From assembly GCA_964581505.1 (NCBI GenBank), contig CAZOOR010000013.1, positions 1 through 42,611 of the forward strand: 42,611 bases of DNA. Direction: 5' to 3'. The first letter of the stretch is position 1; every line of letters starts with the position of its first letter. Source of the DNA: CAZOOR01 sp964581505 (lineage in GTDB: Bacteria > Bacteroidota > Ignavibacteria > Kapaibacteriales > UBA2268). Positions 26,887 to 37,300 of this stretch are shown piece by piece. The notes below the pieces were generated by a model. It had not been told where the DNA came from. It was given only the letters and a program-made list of their open reading frames with translations, and did not search any database. The position numbers and the translations under genes were made by a program.

Positions 26887-28155
26887 TTACACTAAATATT
26901 TTTCAAAAAAACTATAAAATAATTCCTTGTGAGTATTATTCACACTTACTTTAAAAAGCGAACCATCGTCATTATCGCTTCTTTCGGAAATAGTACATAC
27001 GTCATAAAGTTTCGGTAATAAACCCGATGCGGAGTATGGTAGTAATACTTTATAAATATTAGATATATCCTCTATCTTTTGACGGAAAGCATCAAGCAGA
27101 GCCAAAATATTTATTCCTCGTTTTGCCGAAATGAGCAACGAGTTTTCGTATTTATTTTCAAAATATTGTAAGTCCGAACGGTCTTCAATAATATCGGATT
27201 TATTCAGTACAAGAATAGTGGGCTTATTCTTTGCCCCAAGTTCTTTCAAAGTGTCATTTACCACTTGGTACTGCTCTTCGACAAAAGGATTGGAAATATC
27301 CAATACGTGAATTAGAATATCCGCCTCGGCTACTTCTGCCAATGTGCTACGGAATGATGCGACCAAATGAGTAGGTAATTTCCTGATAAATCCAACCGTA
27401 TCGGAAATTAATGCTTTCGTGCCTCCCGGTAAAGGAAATGTCCTGACTGTTGTATCAAGAGTAGCAAACAGCTTGTCTTCCGTGTAAACACCGGAATCCG
27501 TTAAAATATTCATCAAAGTTGATTTACCGGCATTAGTATAACCTACCAAAGCGAAACGCGGCAACTTATCTCTTCCTTTTCTTTGCTGTTCCCGTTGAAT
27601 ATCAATATGCAGTAGTTTTTTTTCTAGTTTTTGAATACGTGTTTTAATAATACGTCTATCCGTCTCAATTTGTGTTTCGCCCGGTCCTTTTGTTCCAATG
27701 CCACCGTATTGCTTGGAAAGGTGTGTCCACATACGAGTCAGTCGTGGTTGCAAATATTTCAATTGTGCTAATTCCACTTGGGTTTTTGCTTCGAGCGTGC
27801 GGGCGCGTGAAGCAAAAATATCAAGAATCAGCCAACTCCTATCAATTACTTTTACTTTAAAAGCATTTTCCAAATTCTTAGCTTGGACAGGCGAAAGGTC
27901 GTCATCAAAAATTACAAGTTGAATATCCTTCATTTCGATATAAAACTTTATTTCTTCGACTTTTCCTTTGCCAATAGCGGTACCCGGGTGAATGCGTTCA
28001 ACTTCCTGAAAAAAAGTTTCGACCACCTCTGCACCTGCTGTTTCTGCCAGAAATACCAGCTCAAGCAAATGCTCTTCGGCTAATTTCCTGTTGCCACCTT
28101 TTCTTTCATAACCGACTGCTATTGCGCGTTCGGGTAATGGTTTATTATCGAACAA
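26887..28155 (-). CDS. hflX: ribosome-associated GTPase HflX
   Basis: HflX binds the 50S subunit and splits stalled or hibernating ribosomes, for example after heat stress. The start is a TTG at 28153-28155 with AAGGAG 5 nt upstream; there is no ATG nearby. The 422-residue protein has the HflX N-terminal domain with the glycine-rich loop GGIGTKGPGETQIE (151-164). The G domain has G1 GYTNAGKST (205-213), G3 DTVG (252-255) and G4 NKSD (318-321). It is the first gene of the minus-strand operon and is divergent from nuoC across 137 bp, where the operon promoter must lie; I could not identify it. Confidence 0.95.
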   Translation of the reverse strand: MFDNKPLPERAIAVGYERKGGNRKLAEEHLLELVFLAETAGAEVVETFFQEVERIHPGTAIGKGKVEEIKFYIEMKDIQLVIFDDDLSPVQAKNLENAFKVKVIDRSWLILDIFASRARTLEAKTQVELAQLKYLQPRLTRMWTHLSKQYGGIGTKGPGETQIETDRRIIKTRIQKLEKKLLHIDIQREQQRKGRDKLPRFALVGYTNAGKSTLMNILTDSGVYTEDKLFATLDTTVRTFPLPGGTKALISDTVGFIRKLPTHLVASFRSTLAEVAEADILIHVLDISNPFVEEQYQVVNDTLKELGAKNKPTILVLNKSDIIEDRSDLQYFENKYENSLLISAKRGINILALLDAFRQKIEDISNIYKVLLPYSASGLLPKLYDVCTISERSDNDDGSLFKVSVNNTHKELFYSFFEKYLV

Positions 28156-28160
28156 TATTT

Positions 28161-28166
28161 CTCCTT
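28161..28166 (-). promoter_or_regulatory. ribosome-binding site that supports the TTG start of hflX
   Basis: The minus strand reads AAGGAG 5 nt before the TTG at 28155. This is the best-placed Shine-Dalgarno sequence in the window, and it fixes a non-ATG start. Confidence 0.75.
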
Positions 28167-28292
28167 AATTTATCTGCTTGATAAACGATTTAATAATATA
28201 ATCATTGACATCAATTCATATTTAATTTTTATTTTTAATTCCGATTTACTAACTTGCAGAACTATTTATTAACAATATAGTTCAAATTGAAT

Positions 28293-28826
28293 ATGGCTAT
28301 TTCCAATGAAACAATTTTGGCTGTTGTCAAAACAATACATAATGAGTTTACTCACGTTATTTATCGCGAGCAATTGACAGTAATAGTTCCGTCTGATAGA
28401 ATAGTTGAATTATGTTACGCTTTGCGTAATAATGAAGAGACTTCTTTTGATATGTTAGTTGATATTACGGCTATTGACCACGCAAAAAAAGGATTTCGGT
28501 TTGAAGTTGTGTATTTCCTTTACTCAAATAAATACAAGGCTCGGGTCAGGATTAAAGTTCCCATTCATGAGAAAGAACTAACCTGTCCCTCTGTTGTCGA
28601 GGTATGGGAAAGTGCTAATTGGTACGAGCGTGAGACTTTTGATATGTTCGGAATTAAATTTTCGGGTCATCCGAATTTAAGGCGTTTCTATATGCCCGAA
28701 GATTTCAATGACCCCGAATCAGGTGAACCATTATACCCATTGCGTAAGGACTTTCCATTGGGTGGAATTGACGGCTCACTCCCATTACCTCCATTTCCAG
28801 AGAAACACGGTGATTTGAAAGAGTAA
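28293..28826 (+). CDS. nuoC: NADH-quinone oxidoreductase subunit C (30 kDa)-like protein, alone
   Basis: With the ATG at 28293 the product has 177 residues (a TTG two codons before is possible). It carries the signature of the complex I 30-kDa subunit, NWYERETFDMFGIKFSGHPN (residues about 110-129). GEPLYPLRKDFPL (about 148-160) follows near the end. In complex I this peripheral subunit packs with NuoD near the quinone site. Unusually, no other nuo gene lies beside it: upstream is divergent hflX and downstream a terminator. It could be part of a dispersed complex I or a NuoC-like subunit of another hydrogenase or oxidoreductase. Confidence 0.88.
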   Translation: MAISNETILAVVKTIHNEFTHVIYREQLTVIVPSDRIVELCYALRNNEETSFDMLVDITAIDHAKKGFRFEVVYFLYSNKYKARVRIKVPIHEKELTCPSVVEVWESANWYERETFDMFGIKFSGHPNLRRFYMPEDFNDPESGEPLYPLRKDFPLGGIDGSLPLPPFPEKHGDLKE

Positions 28827-28830
28827 TATA

Positions 28831-28856
28831 AAAACCGGCTTTTGCCGGTTTTTTTT
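28831..28856. terminator. intrinsic terminator after nuoC, probably bidirectional
   Basis: A 9-bp stem, AAAACCGGC (28831-28839) with GCCGGTTTT (28844-28852), has a TTTT loop and a T tract to 28856. On the minus strand five T also follow the stem, so it can serve the convergent STAS gene, whose stop codon (28855-28857) overlaps the T tract. Confidence 0.9.
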
Positions 28857-29205
28857 ATTTTAATATTTCGAGAATTGTTTTCTTTGCATCATCATTTGTA
28901 TCGAAGAAATCAAAAAGCTTATCAAGTTTCAGCATAATCATTGTATTCTTGATATTCTCATTTGTACCAACAAATGCCATAGGAACACCGTGGTCGCTTA
29001 ATTGGCGTTCTGCCAGAAGGAATGAGCCGATGCCGCTACTATCAATTGTTTCAACTTCGCTGATATCTACAACGAGTGCTTTGATATCCGGTTGGCTTAC
29101 AATAAGCATCTGTTCCTTCAGTTCGGCAGATATATTGGAATTAATGTTCTTATTCATTATCCCGAATATTACGATTCCGTCAATATTTTCAATTGAATAT
29201 TTCAT
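28855..29205 (-). CDS. STAS-domain anti-sigma-factor antagonist (SpoIIAA/RsbV-like)
   Basis: The 116-residue protein is a single STAS domain with the pattern VVDISEVETIDSSGIGSFLLAERQL (residues about 45-69, quoted here only as the region). The conserved serine in DSSGIG (S56 or S57) is the usual phosphorylation site that controls binding to an anti-sigma kinase. Proteins of this kind act in partner-switching control of sigma factors or other targets. No cognate kinase or phosphatase is nearby. The gene is monocistronic, between the nuoC terminator and a glycosyltransferase on the other strand. A purine-rich ribosome-binding site (AAGAGAAG) precedes the ATG. Confidence 0.85.
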   Translation of the reverse strand: MKYSIENIDGIVIFGIMNKNINSNISAELKEQMLIVSQPDIKALVVDISEVETIDSSGIGSFLLAERQLSDHGVPMAFVGTNENIKNTMIMLKLDKLFDFFDTNDDAKKTILEILK

Positions 29206-29325
29206 ATTTATTCTTCTCTTTGATTAATAATTTTCAAACAAGTTACGATTTTCTAAAAATACCGTGCTATTAATTTAAATGATTTTAGTTAAATTTGAAA
29301 ATAAAAAATAATATTTTATTAAAAT

Positions 29326-30354
29326 TTGAGTAATCAATCACAAAATATACGTTCAATTTTAATCATAAGATTAACATCAATCGGAGACGTCCTGCTGACA
29401 ACTCCCTTATTGCGTATTATTAGGAATATATATCCGCAATCCCGAATTGATATGCTTACTACTACTCAGATGATTGATGTTTTCAAATATAATCCGCATA
29501 TTGATAATTTATACACTGTGTCGCGAACTGCAAGTTTGAATGAACTTAAAAAGAAAAAATCAGAATTTTTTGCAAATATTCAATATGATGCGATTATTGA
29601 TTTACAGAATAATTATAAATCTAAATTATTGAGAAAGCATCTCTCAATTACAATTAATGCTTTCAATAAAAGAAGATTGTATAAATTGAAATTAGTCTAT
29701 GCAAAGTATAAACCCAAATCATTTGATTTGCTCCCCGATTTATATATTAACGCAGCGGCACTGCCTAATATTAAACCTGATGGCAAAGGGCTTGAGTTTT
29801 GGCTTCCGTTCGATAAGATTCATAATTCTTATTTGTCAGCTAAGTCTAAAGGAACAAGTAAAAAAAGCATTGTTATTGCTCCCGGAGCATTCCATTATAC
29901 AAAGCGATTACCTGCTCACATATTTCAGGAATTAATTACACGCCTGCTGGATGCCGGATTTGACATATCAATTGTTGGAGGCAAAGAAGATATGGATATA
30001 GCTTCGACATTTTCTAGCAAATTTGGCGTTCATATAAATAATTTTACCGGGGAACTATCACTATCAGGTACAGCGGAAATTATTGATAAAGCGGATTGTG
30101 TCGTTTCAAATGATACTGCCATTATGCATATTGCTGCCGCACGTCAAATACCTGTAATTGCTCTCTTTGGTTCAACTGTGCAGGAACTCGGATTTATTCC
30201 ATACAATTCAAAATATAGAATAATTGAAAAGGAACTTGATTGTCGCCCTTGTACGCATTACGGAAAATCAAAATGTCCTAAATCGCATTTTAATTGTATG
30301 AATTTAATTACTGCAGATGAAATTCATGAAGCAGTAAAGGAAATTATAAAATAA
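29326..30354 (+). CDS. glycosyltransferase family 9 (heptosyltransferase-like)
   Basis: The start is most likely the TTG at 29326, since the family motif begins within 12 residues of it and no ATG is available; no clear ribosome-binding site is visible. The 342-residue product begins IRSILIIRLTSIGDVLLTTP, the family 9 N-terminal motif. A C-terminal nucleotide-sugar domain contains APGAFHYTKRLP and VSNDTAIMHIAAARQIPVIALFGST (given as a region, about residues 260-285). These enzymes transfer ADP-heptose or related sugars to the LPS core at the inner face of the inner membrane. The C-terminal CRPCTHYGKSKCP cysteine-rich segment is common in this family. It converges on dusB. Confidence 0.9.
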   Translation: MSNQSQNIRSILIIRLTSIGDVLLTTPLLRIIRNIYPQSRIDMLTTTQMIDVFKYNPHIDNLYTVSRTASLNELKKKKSEFFANIQYDAIIDLQNNYKSKLLRKHLSITINAFNKRRLYKLKLVYAKYKPKSFDLLPDLYINAAALPNIKPDGKGLEFWLPFDKIHNSYLSAKSKGTSKKSIVIAPGAFHYTKRLPAHIFQELITRLLDAGFDISIVGGKEDMDIASTFSSKFGVHINNFTGELSLSGTAEIIDKADCVVSNDTAIMHIAAARQIPVIALFGSTVQELGFIPYNSKYRIIEKELDCRPCTHYGKSKCPKSHFNCMNLITADEIHEAVKEIIK

Positions 30355-30373
30355 TCATCTACTGGCTATGATT

Positions 30374-31366
30374 TTATTTGCTGTCATAGTATTTACGCAA
30401 ATTTACCGAATACGACAGTAATATATTTTCAATCTCGGAATAATCGTCAATTAGTACTAACTTCTGACGTATAGGGTGAGAATTATGTAGTCCTTTTAAA
30501 TATCCCGTATAATGTTTGCGAAATTCGGGTATCGCTTTTCTCGGTCCTTTATCTTCAATTTCCATTCTTAAATGTTCCAAGCATATTGATATTCTTTCCT
30601 CATGATTTGCTGCGTTCGGTTCTTTTCCTTTTTGTAAATATTCCTTCACTTCCTTAAAAATGAATGGATTTCCGATTGCGGCACGTCCAATCATAACTCC
30701 GTCAGCTTCAAATTCATCGAATGCTCTTTTGGCTTCGAGATGATTGGTAACATCACCATTTAGAATTACAGGAATATTTACATTTGCTTTTATTTTGGGA
30801 ATCCAAGACCAGTCGGCTTCTCCACCATGTCCGTCCTTACGTGTGCGGCAGTGTACAGTCAAGGCATGAATACCGGTATCTTCGAGACGTGGTGCTAATT
30901 CGTGTATTATAATCGAATTCCTATCCCAACCGAGGCGTGTTTTGACGGTAACAGGTAGGTTCACTGCATCTACGACAGCTTTTGTCATTGCTACCATTTT
31001 GTCGGGTTCTTTCAGAAGTGCCGAGCCTGCATTGTGGCGAACTACATTCTTAACCCAACAGCCATAATTAATATCAATAAAATCGGCGCCACTCTGTTCC
31101 ACTACTTTGGCAGACTTGACCATAGATTCAATGCTTGAACCGTAAATTTGAATTGCAATAGGACGCTCCTCTTCATGAAAATTCATTTTGCGCATCAATG
31201 TAGGTACATTTCGAACAATTCCTTCGGAAGCAATAAATTCGGAATAAACAATATCGGCTCCCATACGCCTACATATTCGGCGAAAGTGTGTATTGGTTAC
31301 GTCCTCCATTGGTGCTAATAGTACAGCATTGTCAATTTCTATATTTCCTATTTTAAGTTTTGCCAT
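30374..31366 (-). CDS. dusB: tRNA-dihydrouridine synthase (DusB-type)
   Basis: Dus enzymes are FMN flavoproteins that reduce uridines in tRNA D-loops. The ATG at 31366 gives 330 residues; a TTG two codons before is possible. Motifs are APMEDVTNTHFR near the N-terminus, DINYGCWVKNVV (catalytic cysteine) and LTVHCRTRKDGHGGEADWSW. NGDV then GADGVMIGRAAIGNPFIF-type FMN-phosphate residues follow in the C-terminal part of the barrel. The residue after the catalytic cysteine is Trp; many Dus proteins have Pro there. Which of DusA, B or C activities it has is not decided by sequence. Confidence 0.93.
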   Translation of the reverse strand: MAKLKIGNIEIDNAVLLAPMEDVTNTHFRRICRRMGADIVYSEFIASEGIVRNVPTLMRKMNFHEEERPIAIQIYGSSIESMVKSAKVVEQSGADFIDINYGCWVKNVVRHNAGSALLKEPDKMVAMTKAVVDAVNLPVTVKTRLGWDRNSIIIHELAPRLEDTGIHALTVHCRTRKDGHGGEADWSWIPKIKANVNIPVILNGDVTNHLEAKRAFDEFEADGVMIGRAAIGNPFIFKEVKEYLQKGKEPNAANHEERISICLEHLRMEIEDKGPRKAIPEFRKHYTGYLKGLHNSHPIRQKLVLIDDYSEIENILLSYSVNLRKYYDSK

Positions 31367-31467
31367 AATCAATTACAAATGTTAAGAATATTTTTATATT
31401 TAGATAAAATTCATTATCATTGAAAGTATAACTTTTTGTTTAAATAATTATTGTTAATTGAGAAAGT

Positions 31468-32085
31468 ATGGACATAAAAGATAATATTGAAAAATTATTA
31501 TCTAAGGGTATTTTAAAGAAAGAGTTCTATTTGCAACCAACGCAAGAAGTTGCAATAAACCTGCTTGGGAAAATTCTGATGACTATTGATTCGGACGGTC
31601 AGATTATTGCTGGGAAAATTGTTGAGACGGAAGCATATCTTAATGCAAACGATAAAGCCAGTCATTCTCATAGTGGTATAACAAACCGTAATGAAGCTAT
31701 GTTTGAGGGAGGTGGTGTATTATATGTTTACCGCTCTTACGGTATTCATCATTGTATTAATGTAGTAACCGAGGCAAAGGGAAAAGGTGCCGCTGTATTA
31801 ATACGTGCTATGGAACCTATTGAAGGTTTGGATTTGATGAAAGTTAATAGGGGAATTGATGATATTGAAAAATTGTGCAAGGGACCCGGTAATACTGCAA
31901 AAGCATTTGGATTTACTAAAATTGATAATTTCCGCTCATTGACAAGTTATAATTTGTTTATCATTGCAGGTGAAGATATTTCGGAAAATGATATTATTAG
32001 CACTAAAAGAGTAGGTATTTCGCAGTCTAAGGATTTATTATTACGTTTTTATATAAAAAATTCAAATTTTGTATCAAGAAAGTGA
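31468..32085 (+). CDS. 3-methyladenine DNA glycosylase, AAG/MPG type
   Basis: The 205-residue protein matches the mammalian-type alkyladenine DNA glycosylases, which remove 3-methyladenine and related damaged bases to start base excision repair. Key segments are IVETEAYLNANDKASHS (residues about 51-67), whose Glu is the catalytic residue. Others are 'MFEGGGVLYVYRSYGIHHCINVV' (region, about 83-105, with the intercalating Tyr) and GAAVLIRAMEP. The loop GPGNTAKAFGF replaces the more usual GP-KL pattern and may affect base selection. The AT-rich 100-bp gap to divergent dusB holds no promoter I could define. Confidence 0.92.
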   Translation: MDIKDNIEKLLSKGILKKEFYLQPTQEVAINLLGKILMTIDSDGQIIAGKIVETEAYLNANDKASHSHSGITNRNEAMFEGGGVLYVYRSYGIHHCINVVTEAKGKGAAVLIRAMEPIEGLDLMKVNRGIDDIEKLCKGPGNTAKAFGFTKIDNFRSLTSYNLFIIAGEDISENDIISTKRVGISQSKDLLLRFYIKNSNFVSRK

Positions 32086-32211
32086 TGTTTTTTATTAAAA
32101 AAAATAGTAAATTGTTAGTTGAGGGTTTTTGCAAAAAACATTATTATATAGTGTTCTTTCACAAACTTTTTGTTTTGATTTTAAACGAAGAAAATAATTG
32201 GAAAAAATAAA

Positions 32212-32241
32212 TTTTCGGGAACATATTACCGAAAAATTCGG
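32212..32241 (+). promoter_or_regulatory. two mutually exclusive hairpins before the OmpA-type gene
   Basis: TTTTCGG (32212-32218) can pair with CCGAAAA (32229-32235). CCGAA (32229-32233) can instead pair with TTCGG (32237-32241), whose last GG begins the Shine-Dalgarno sequence GGAGGAAG. The two structures share CCGAA, so only one can form at a time. This may be a simple RNA switch or stability element, or chance. Confidence 0.3.
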
Positions 32242-32250
32242 AGGAAGTTT

Positions 32251-34293
32251 ATGTATAAAAAATTACTTATTAGAGTCTTAATTTTAAGCTTTGCTTTTGT
32301 CTTTGTTTTAAATGCACAAGAGTATTTGGATAAGGCTGATGATAATAGAACGGCTGTTGGTCTTTTCTTCGGTGTCGGCACTAATCAGCATATAGGAAAT
32401 TTCAAAGGTGTGGATTTTCCGCAGATACCGAGTTGTTGTCCCCGATATGAAACTGGAACAGGCTTTGCATATAATTTCGGATTATTATATGATATACCTA
32501 TGAGTGATAATTTATTATTACAATTCAGAGGTATCTATCAAAATCTATCCGGAACTTTAACAAAGCTTGAACCTACTGTCGTTTCAAGTGCGTCTGGAAC
32601 TGCTACTGACGGTTCATTCAAGCATTCTGTCGAAGGCACTTTTACATCAGCAGGCTTGCAAACTATGCTGGGTTTCAGAATGACTAAAAGATTTGTTCTG
32701 TCTATTGGTTTAGATGCCGCATATTTGTTGTCAAAAGACTTTGCACAAAAAGAAACATTGGAAGAACCTTCCTTCGGTACTTTCTACGGAACAAATAAAC
32801 GAATTAGAAATGAGTATTCCGGTACATTAACTAATCCTTCGAGTATTTTGCTTTCGGCAGTACTTGGTGCTGGTTATTATTTTCCTTTGAATAGACAAGA
32901 ATCATTTTATCTTGTTCCCGAAATGCACTATTTCTTCGGTATTTCAAATATTGCTACTAATGTAAATTGGAGCGTAAATCAATTGACTGCCGGTATTGCT
33001 TTGAAATGGGCGCCACGTGAGGTCAAACCGCCTAAGGTTGCCCCACCGCCACCGCCGCCTCCACCATTACCATTGCCAACCCCGCCGCCGCAACAGCCGA
33101 TACTTGATGCAAATATTGTTGCTGTGGCTGTTGATGAAGATGGAAAAGAATCACCTATGGCAAAATTGAAAGTTGAACAATTCTTGACTTCGAGAATGCA
33201 TCCATTGCTTAATTATATATTCTTCGACGAAAATTCTTCCCAATTGCCGGTTAGATATGTTAGATTCTCTAATGAGCAAACACGTAAATTTAGTGTAAGG
33301 AAATTATATAATAAATCAACATTAGACGTTTACCATAATGTATTGAATATAGTTGGTAAGCGTGTTAAAATGTATCCTCAGGCAGATCTTACTCTTATTG
33401 GTTGTAATACGGATTTAGGTGCCGAAAAAGGCAATATGGCTTTGTCCAAGAATAGAGCGGAATCGGTCAAGAATTATCTGGTTAATGTTTGGGGAATTCC
33501 TTCATCAAGAATTACAGTTAAAGCAAGGAACTTACCCCTAGTACCCTCTAATATAAGTGAAACTGACGGACAGGCAGAAAACAGACGCGTAGAAATTATC
33601 GCAAACGTTGATAAAATATTTGAACCGCTGATTATTCAGGATACTTTGATTGAATCCAATCCCCCTGTTTTCAGGTTCAAACCCTCTATTAATGCACAAA
33701 TGGGTATTAAACAATGGAAGATTATTACCTCGCAAAGTCTTGGTGATATTAAAACATTTAGTGGCTCTGGCAAACCGCCTACAAATATTGAATGGGATTT
33801 ATCTAAGGAATACGAGGTAGTACCTAAATTAAATGAGCCGCTGAATTATAGGTTACAGGTTGTTGATAATGATAACAAAGTATGGGCATCGCCCGTTCAG
33901 TCATTACCTGTGGAGCAATATACAATTGAAAGAAAAATCTTGGAGCAGATTGAAGATAAGGAAATTGATAAGTTCTCACTTATTTTATTTGACTATAATC
34001 AATTTGAATTGGGTGAAGCAAATAAGAAAATTGTTCAATTTGCTAAGCGAAGAATATATCCTAATTCGACTGTTAGTATTCTTGGTTTTTCGGATAGAAT
34101 TGGTGATGCAAAATATAATCTCGAACTTTCTCAAAAACGTGCTAATGCCGCCGCAAAGGCACTTGGTGTTGATTTAAGAAATGCAAAGGGATTAGGTAAT
34201 TCAAAATTATTATACGATAATGATTTGCCGGAAGGTAGATTTTATTGCAGAACTGTAACTATTGATATTGTTACGCCTATTGTTTATGAATAA
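32251..34293 (+). CDS. outer-membrane protein with N-terminal barrel and two OmpA-like domains
   Basis: The start is firm: GGAGGAAG 3-4 nt before ATG, then a signal peptide ending LNAQ. Of 680 residues, about 25-255 look like an outer-membrane beta-barrel. A proline-rich linker (PPKVAPPPPPPPPLPLPTPP, about 259-280) follows. Residues about 320-455 form an OmpA C-terminal-like domain with YIFFDENSS, NTDLGAEKGNMALSKNRAES and AENRRVEII. A Big/Ig-like piece comes next. Residues about 570-680 form a second OmpA-like domain with ILFDYNQFEL, FSDRIGDAKYNLELSQKRAN and YCRTVTIDI. Such domains bind peptidoglycan through an Asp and an Arg that are visible in both. Role inferred: tethering the outer membrane to the cell wall, perhaps for the T9SS. 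The vWFA gene starts 31 nt later, probably in the same operon. Confidence 0.88.
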   Translation: MYKKLLIRVLILSFAFVFVLNAQEYLDKADDNRTAVGLFFGVGTNQHIGNFKGVDFPQIPSCCPRYETGTGFAYNFGLLYDIPMSDNLLLQFRGIYQNLSGTLTKLEPTVVSSASGTATDGSFKHSVEGTFTSAGLQTMLGFRMTKRFVLSIGLDAAYLLSKDFAQKETLEEPSFGTFYGTNKRIRNEYSGTLTNPSSILLSAVLGAGYYFPLNRQESFYLVPEMHYFFGISNIATNVNWSVNQLTAGIALKWAPREVKPPKVAPPPPPPPPLPLPTPPPQQPILDANIVAVAVDEDGKESPMAKLKVEQFLTSRMHPLLNYIFFDENSSQLPVRYVRFSNEQTRKFSVRKLYNKSTLDVYHNVLNIVGKRVKMYPQADLTLIGCNTDLGAEKGNMALSKNRAESVKNYLVNVWGIPSSRITVKARNLPLVPSNISETDGQAENRRVEIIANVDKIFEPLIIQDTLIESNPPVFRFKPSINAQMGIKQWKIITSQSLGDIKTFSGSGKPPTNIEWDLSKEYEVVPKLNEPLNYRLQVVDNDNKVWASPVQSLPVEQYTIERKILEQIEDKEIDKFSLILFDYNQFELGEANKKIVQFAKRRIYPNSTVSILGFSDRIGDAKYNLELSQKRANAAAKALGVDLRNAKGLGNSKLLYDNDLPEGRFYCRTVTIDIVTPIVYE

Positions 34294-34324
34294 TAAGTTA
34301 AATAAAATAATAAATGGAGTAGCT

Positions 34325-37300
34325 ATGGCTAAGCTCTTAACATTAATCTCGGTTTTTATATTGGGTTTCTCGATTACATTTTCCCAGTCATTCGATGTAA
34401 TGAACATCAATACAGACCAATATCCAAAAATTAGATTGGAGTTCAAAGTTAGAGATGCAAATGGAAATGAAATACGCAGTTTTAATCCAAGCGATTTCGA
34501 GATAAACGAAGATTGTCCTACAAAGACACCTTCCTTTGTATCTTGTCCACCTCCCGGACAATCAAAAGTATCGTATATTTTTGTTTTCGATAAATCCGGT
34601 TCTATGACAAAAGTAGTACCCGGTACAGGCTTGACGAGAGCGCAAAATGTTATCAACGCTTTTGAAGAAATGTTAAAACACATGCCGAGCAGAAAAAGAT
34701 GGGAAGCCGCCATTGTCAGCTTTTCGGATAGAGCAAAAGTTGAACAAAAATTCACTAATGACTTGGATTCTTTGCTTGATGCCGTAAAAGAAACTTATAG
34801 GCGTCCTTACGGGCAGACGGATTTTAATGCTGGATTTCTTTATGATGTTCAGAAAAATCCCGGGGCATTAAGATATGCTCAAAATGCTAAGTATAAGCCC
34901 GTGATTCTTTTTATGTCTGACGGACAGCATGATTTCCAAAGAAATACAACTCCCTCAAGAACTAATGTTTGGGAGGGTAAGATTATTAATGAAGCATTGA
35001 AATTGCAAATTTCAACCGGCGAACAAATTCCGGCGACAATATTTGCTCTTACGCTTGGATTTCCAATGCCTAATTATTTGAGAAATATTGCTACTTCAAC
35101 TCCAGATGGGGAAGCTATTGAATCTTCGCTTAAAAAATCCGATATTTCCCGCCTCATTGTATCAATTATTAATAAAGCAGGTACATTAGGACCACCGGCT
35201 CCTTGCGAAATGACATGGCTTTCTTGTTGTGATGGCGGTGATTTGGCTGTTACTTGCAAATTATTTGCAATTACTAAGAATATAAAATACACTGTACCTG
35301 ATGATTTGAAGCCATTTTTGGAGATTGTAGAAAACGACCATTACTTTTCTAATGTAAAGCCGGGTGTGCAACAGACTGCAAAAATCAAGGTTACTGCAAG
35401 AAACAACTATGTAGTTTTTAACAGAAATAATACAATTACAATTTCCGATTCAAAATTTACAATTATTAATCCTAACATAGCAGGTAAAAAATTAGATAAA
35501 GATTCTACATTAGAATTAAATTTGGCTTATACTTCAAAAGACTCGAATTACTACAAAGCAAATATAAGTTTTAATTCAACTGCTTGTAACGGAAACGATT
35601 GGTATTCAGATGCAGGTTGGTATTTCCAGAGAGATGTATATGTCGGTGGTTCGTCATTAGGTAAAAGAAAAGACGTTACTGTGACGGGAGTGATTTGCAA
35701 TAGAACAAACAAAGCTATTGTAGTTACAAACATATATCCCAAAAATGAAGATGCCGCTGATTTTCAAATCATTGCTCCTAAACCAACTTTTGAAATACCC
35801 GCCGGGTCTTGTATTCCCATTACCATTGCTTTCACGCCAAATAAAGAAGGTGTTAGAAAAACTACTTTGGTTACGGAAACAAATCATGGAAGATTGTATT
35901 CAAAACTTTGGGGTGATGGCTCCGGCTATCCTGAAATTGCTGTTGCTCCGGCAGAGGAAATTGATTATCCAACTGCAAATTGTAGAGCTTTGACCCACGA
36001 TACAACTATTACTATTACAAACACAGGTGCATTAGCACTTGACATTTCTACGATTACAATGAGCAATACAAGCGATTTTGAGCAAGTTTCTTGGCCCGCT
36101 TTGCCGCTTACATTGGCGCCCGATGCTTCGGAAAAATTTGTTGTACGGTTTAACCCCAAATCAAGTGGAGATAAAAATTGCGAAATGATAATTAATAGCA
36201 ATGCTAAGAATAATCCGGCATATAAGATTATTTTGAAAGGTAGTCGTGAGGATATTAGCTTTACTATTTCCGAGAGTTCAATTGATTATGGTGAACTATG
36301 TATTGATGAAGATGCTTCAAAGCGGCTAATTATTACTAATACAGGTTCTGTTTCTGCAACAATTACAGCCGCCGATGCCGGTGGATTTATAGTTGCTCCT
36401 AATACTTGGACGATAGCCCCGGGTGCAACTGCTACGGTTAATGTCGCATTCACGGGTACAACTGCCAATTCTTATAGTGGTACAATTATCTTTAATGAAG
36501 AATTTTGCGACTTTTCAAAATCACTAACACTTAAAGCAGTTGTAGCTAATCCGTCTATCACATCTTCGGCTATTTCAATTACATCAACGGTGGGTGCTGC
36601 TGCAACAGGTGTGGTAAATATTACAAATAACTCAACCCGTGATTTAACTATTACAAAATATGATAACCCTTGTGATCAGTTACAGATAGTTTCTCCTACA
36701 TTACCTTGGAATATACCTGCGGGACAAACCCTAAATGTTACTGTAAAATATGAGCCGGTCAATGACGAACCGCTCCACTGCTCTATCCAGCTAAGCGGTA
36801 ATCCCTGCGATTTTCTTGACTCAATACGAGTAAACGGTAATCCTGATTTGGCTACTGCCAATATTGAGATTGAAAAGCATACTGCTTATGCAGGCTTTGA
36901 TATTCAAATTCCTATTCATTTGAGAGATTTGAAAAAAGTGAAAGAATCCGGAGCCACGCATATTGATACAAGAATATCTTACAACGAAAAATTGCTCGGC
37001 TATCTCAGTATATCAAACGGAACAGTTACAGACCATTCAAGCTATATTGATATTACGGATATGGCACTATCGGCTATGAAAGGAGATGTGCTTGCTGTTT
37101 TGACATTTAGAACAAACAACGGTACTCCGACAACTACACCGCTTGCTATTAGTAATACTGTTTCTGTTGGGGGTGGAGTCAGCTTTACGGAGATTAACGG
37201 TGAGTTTACCATTTTGCCATCAAGTGCCACTATTGAAATCGGTACAGCTGAAGGTAAAACAGGTGATATAGTTCAAATTCCTATAAAAATGTCTGACAAT

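Noticed and set aside
30366..30389. CTATGA / TCATAG inverted repeat between the glycosyltransferase and dusB
   Set aside because: The stem is only 6 bp and A/T-rich, the loop is 12 nt, and no T tract follows. It is too weak to call a terminator.
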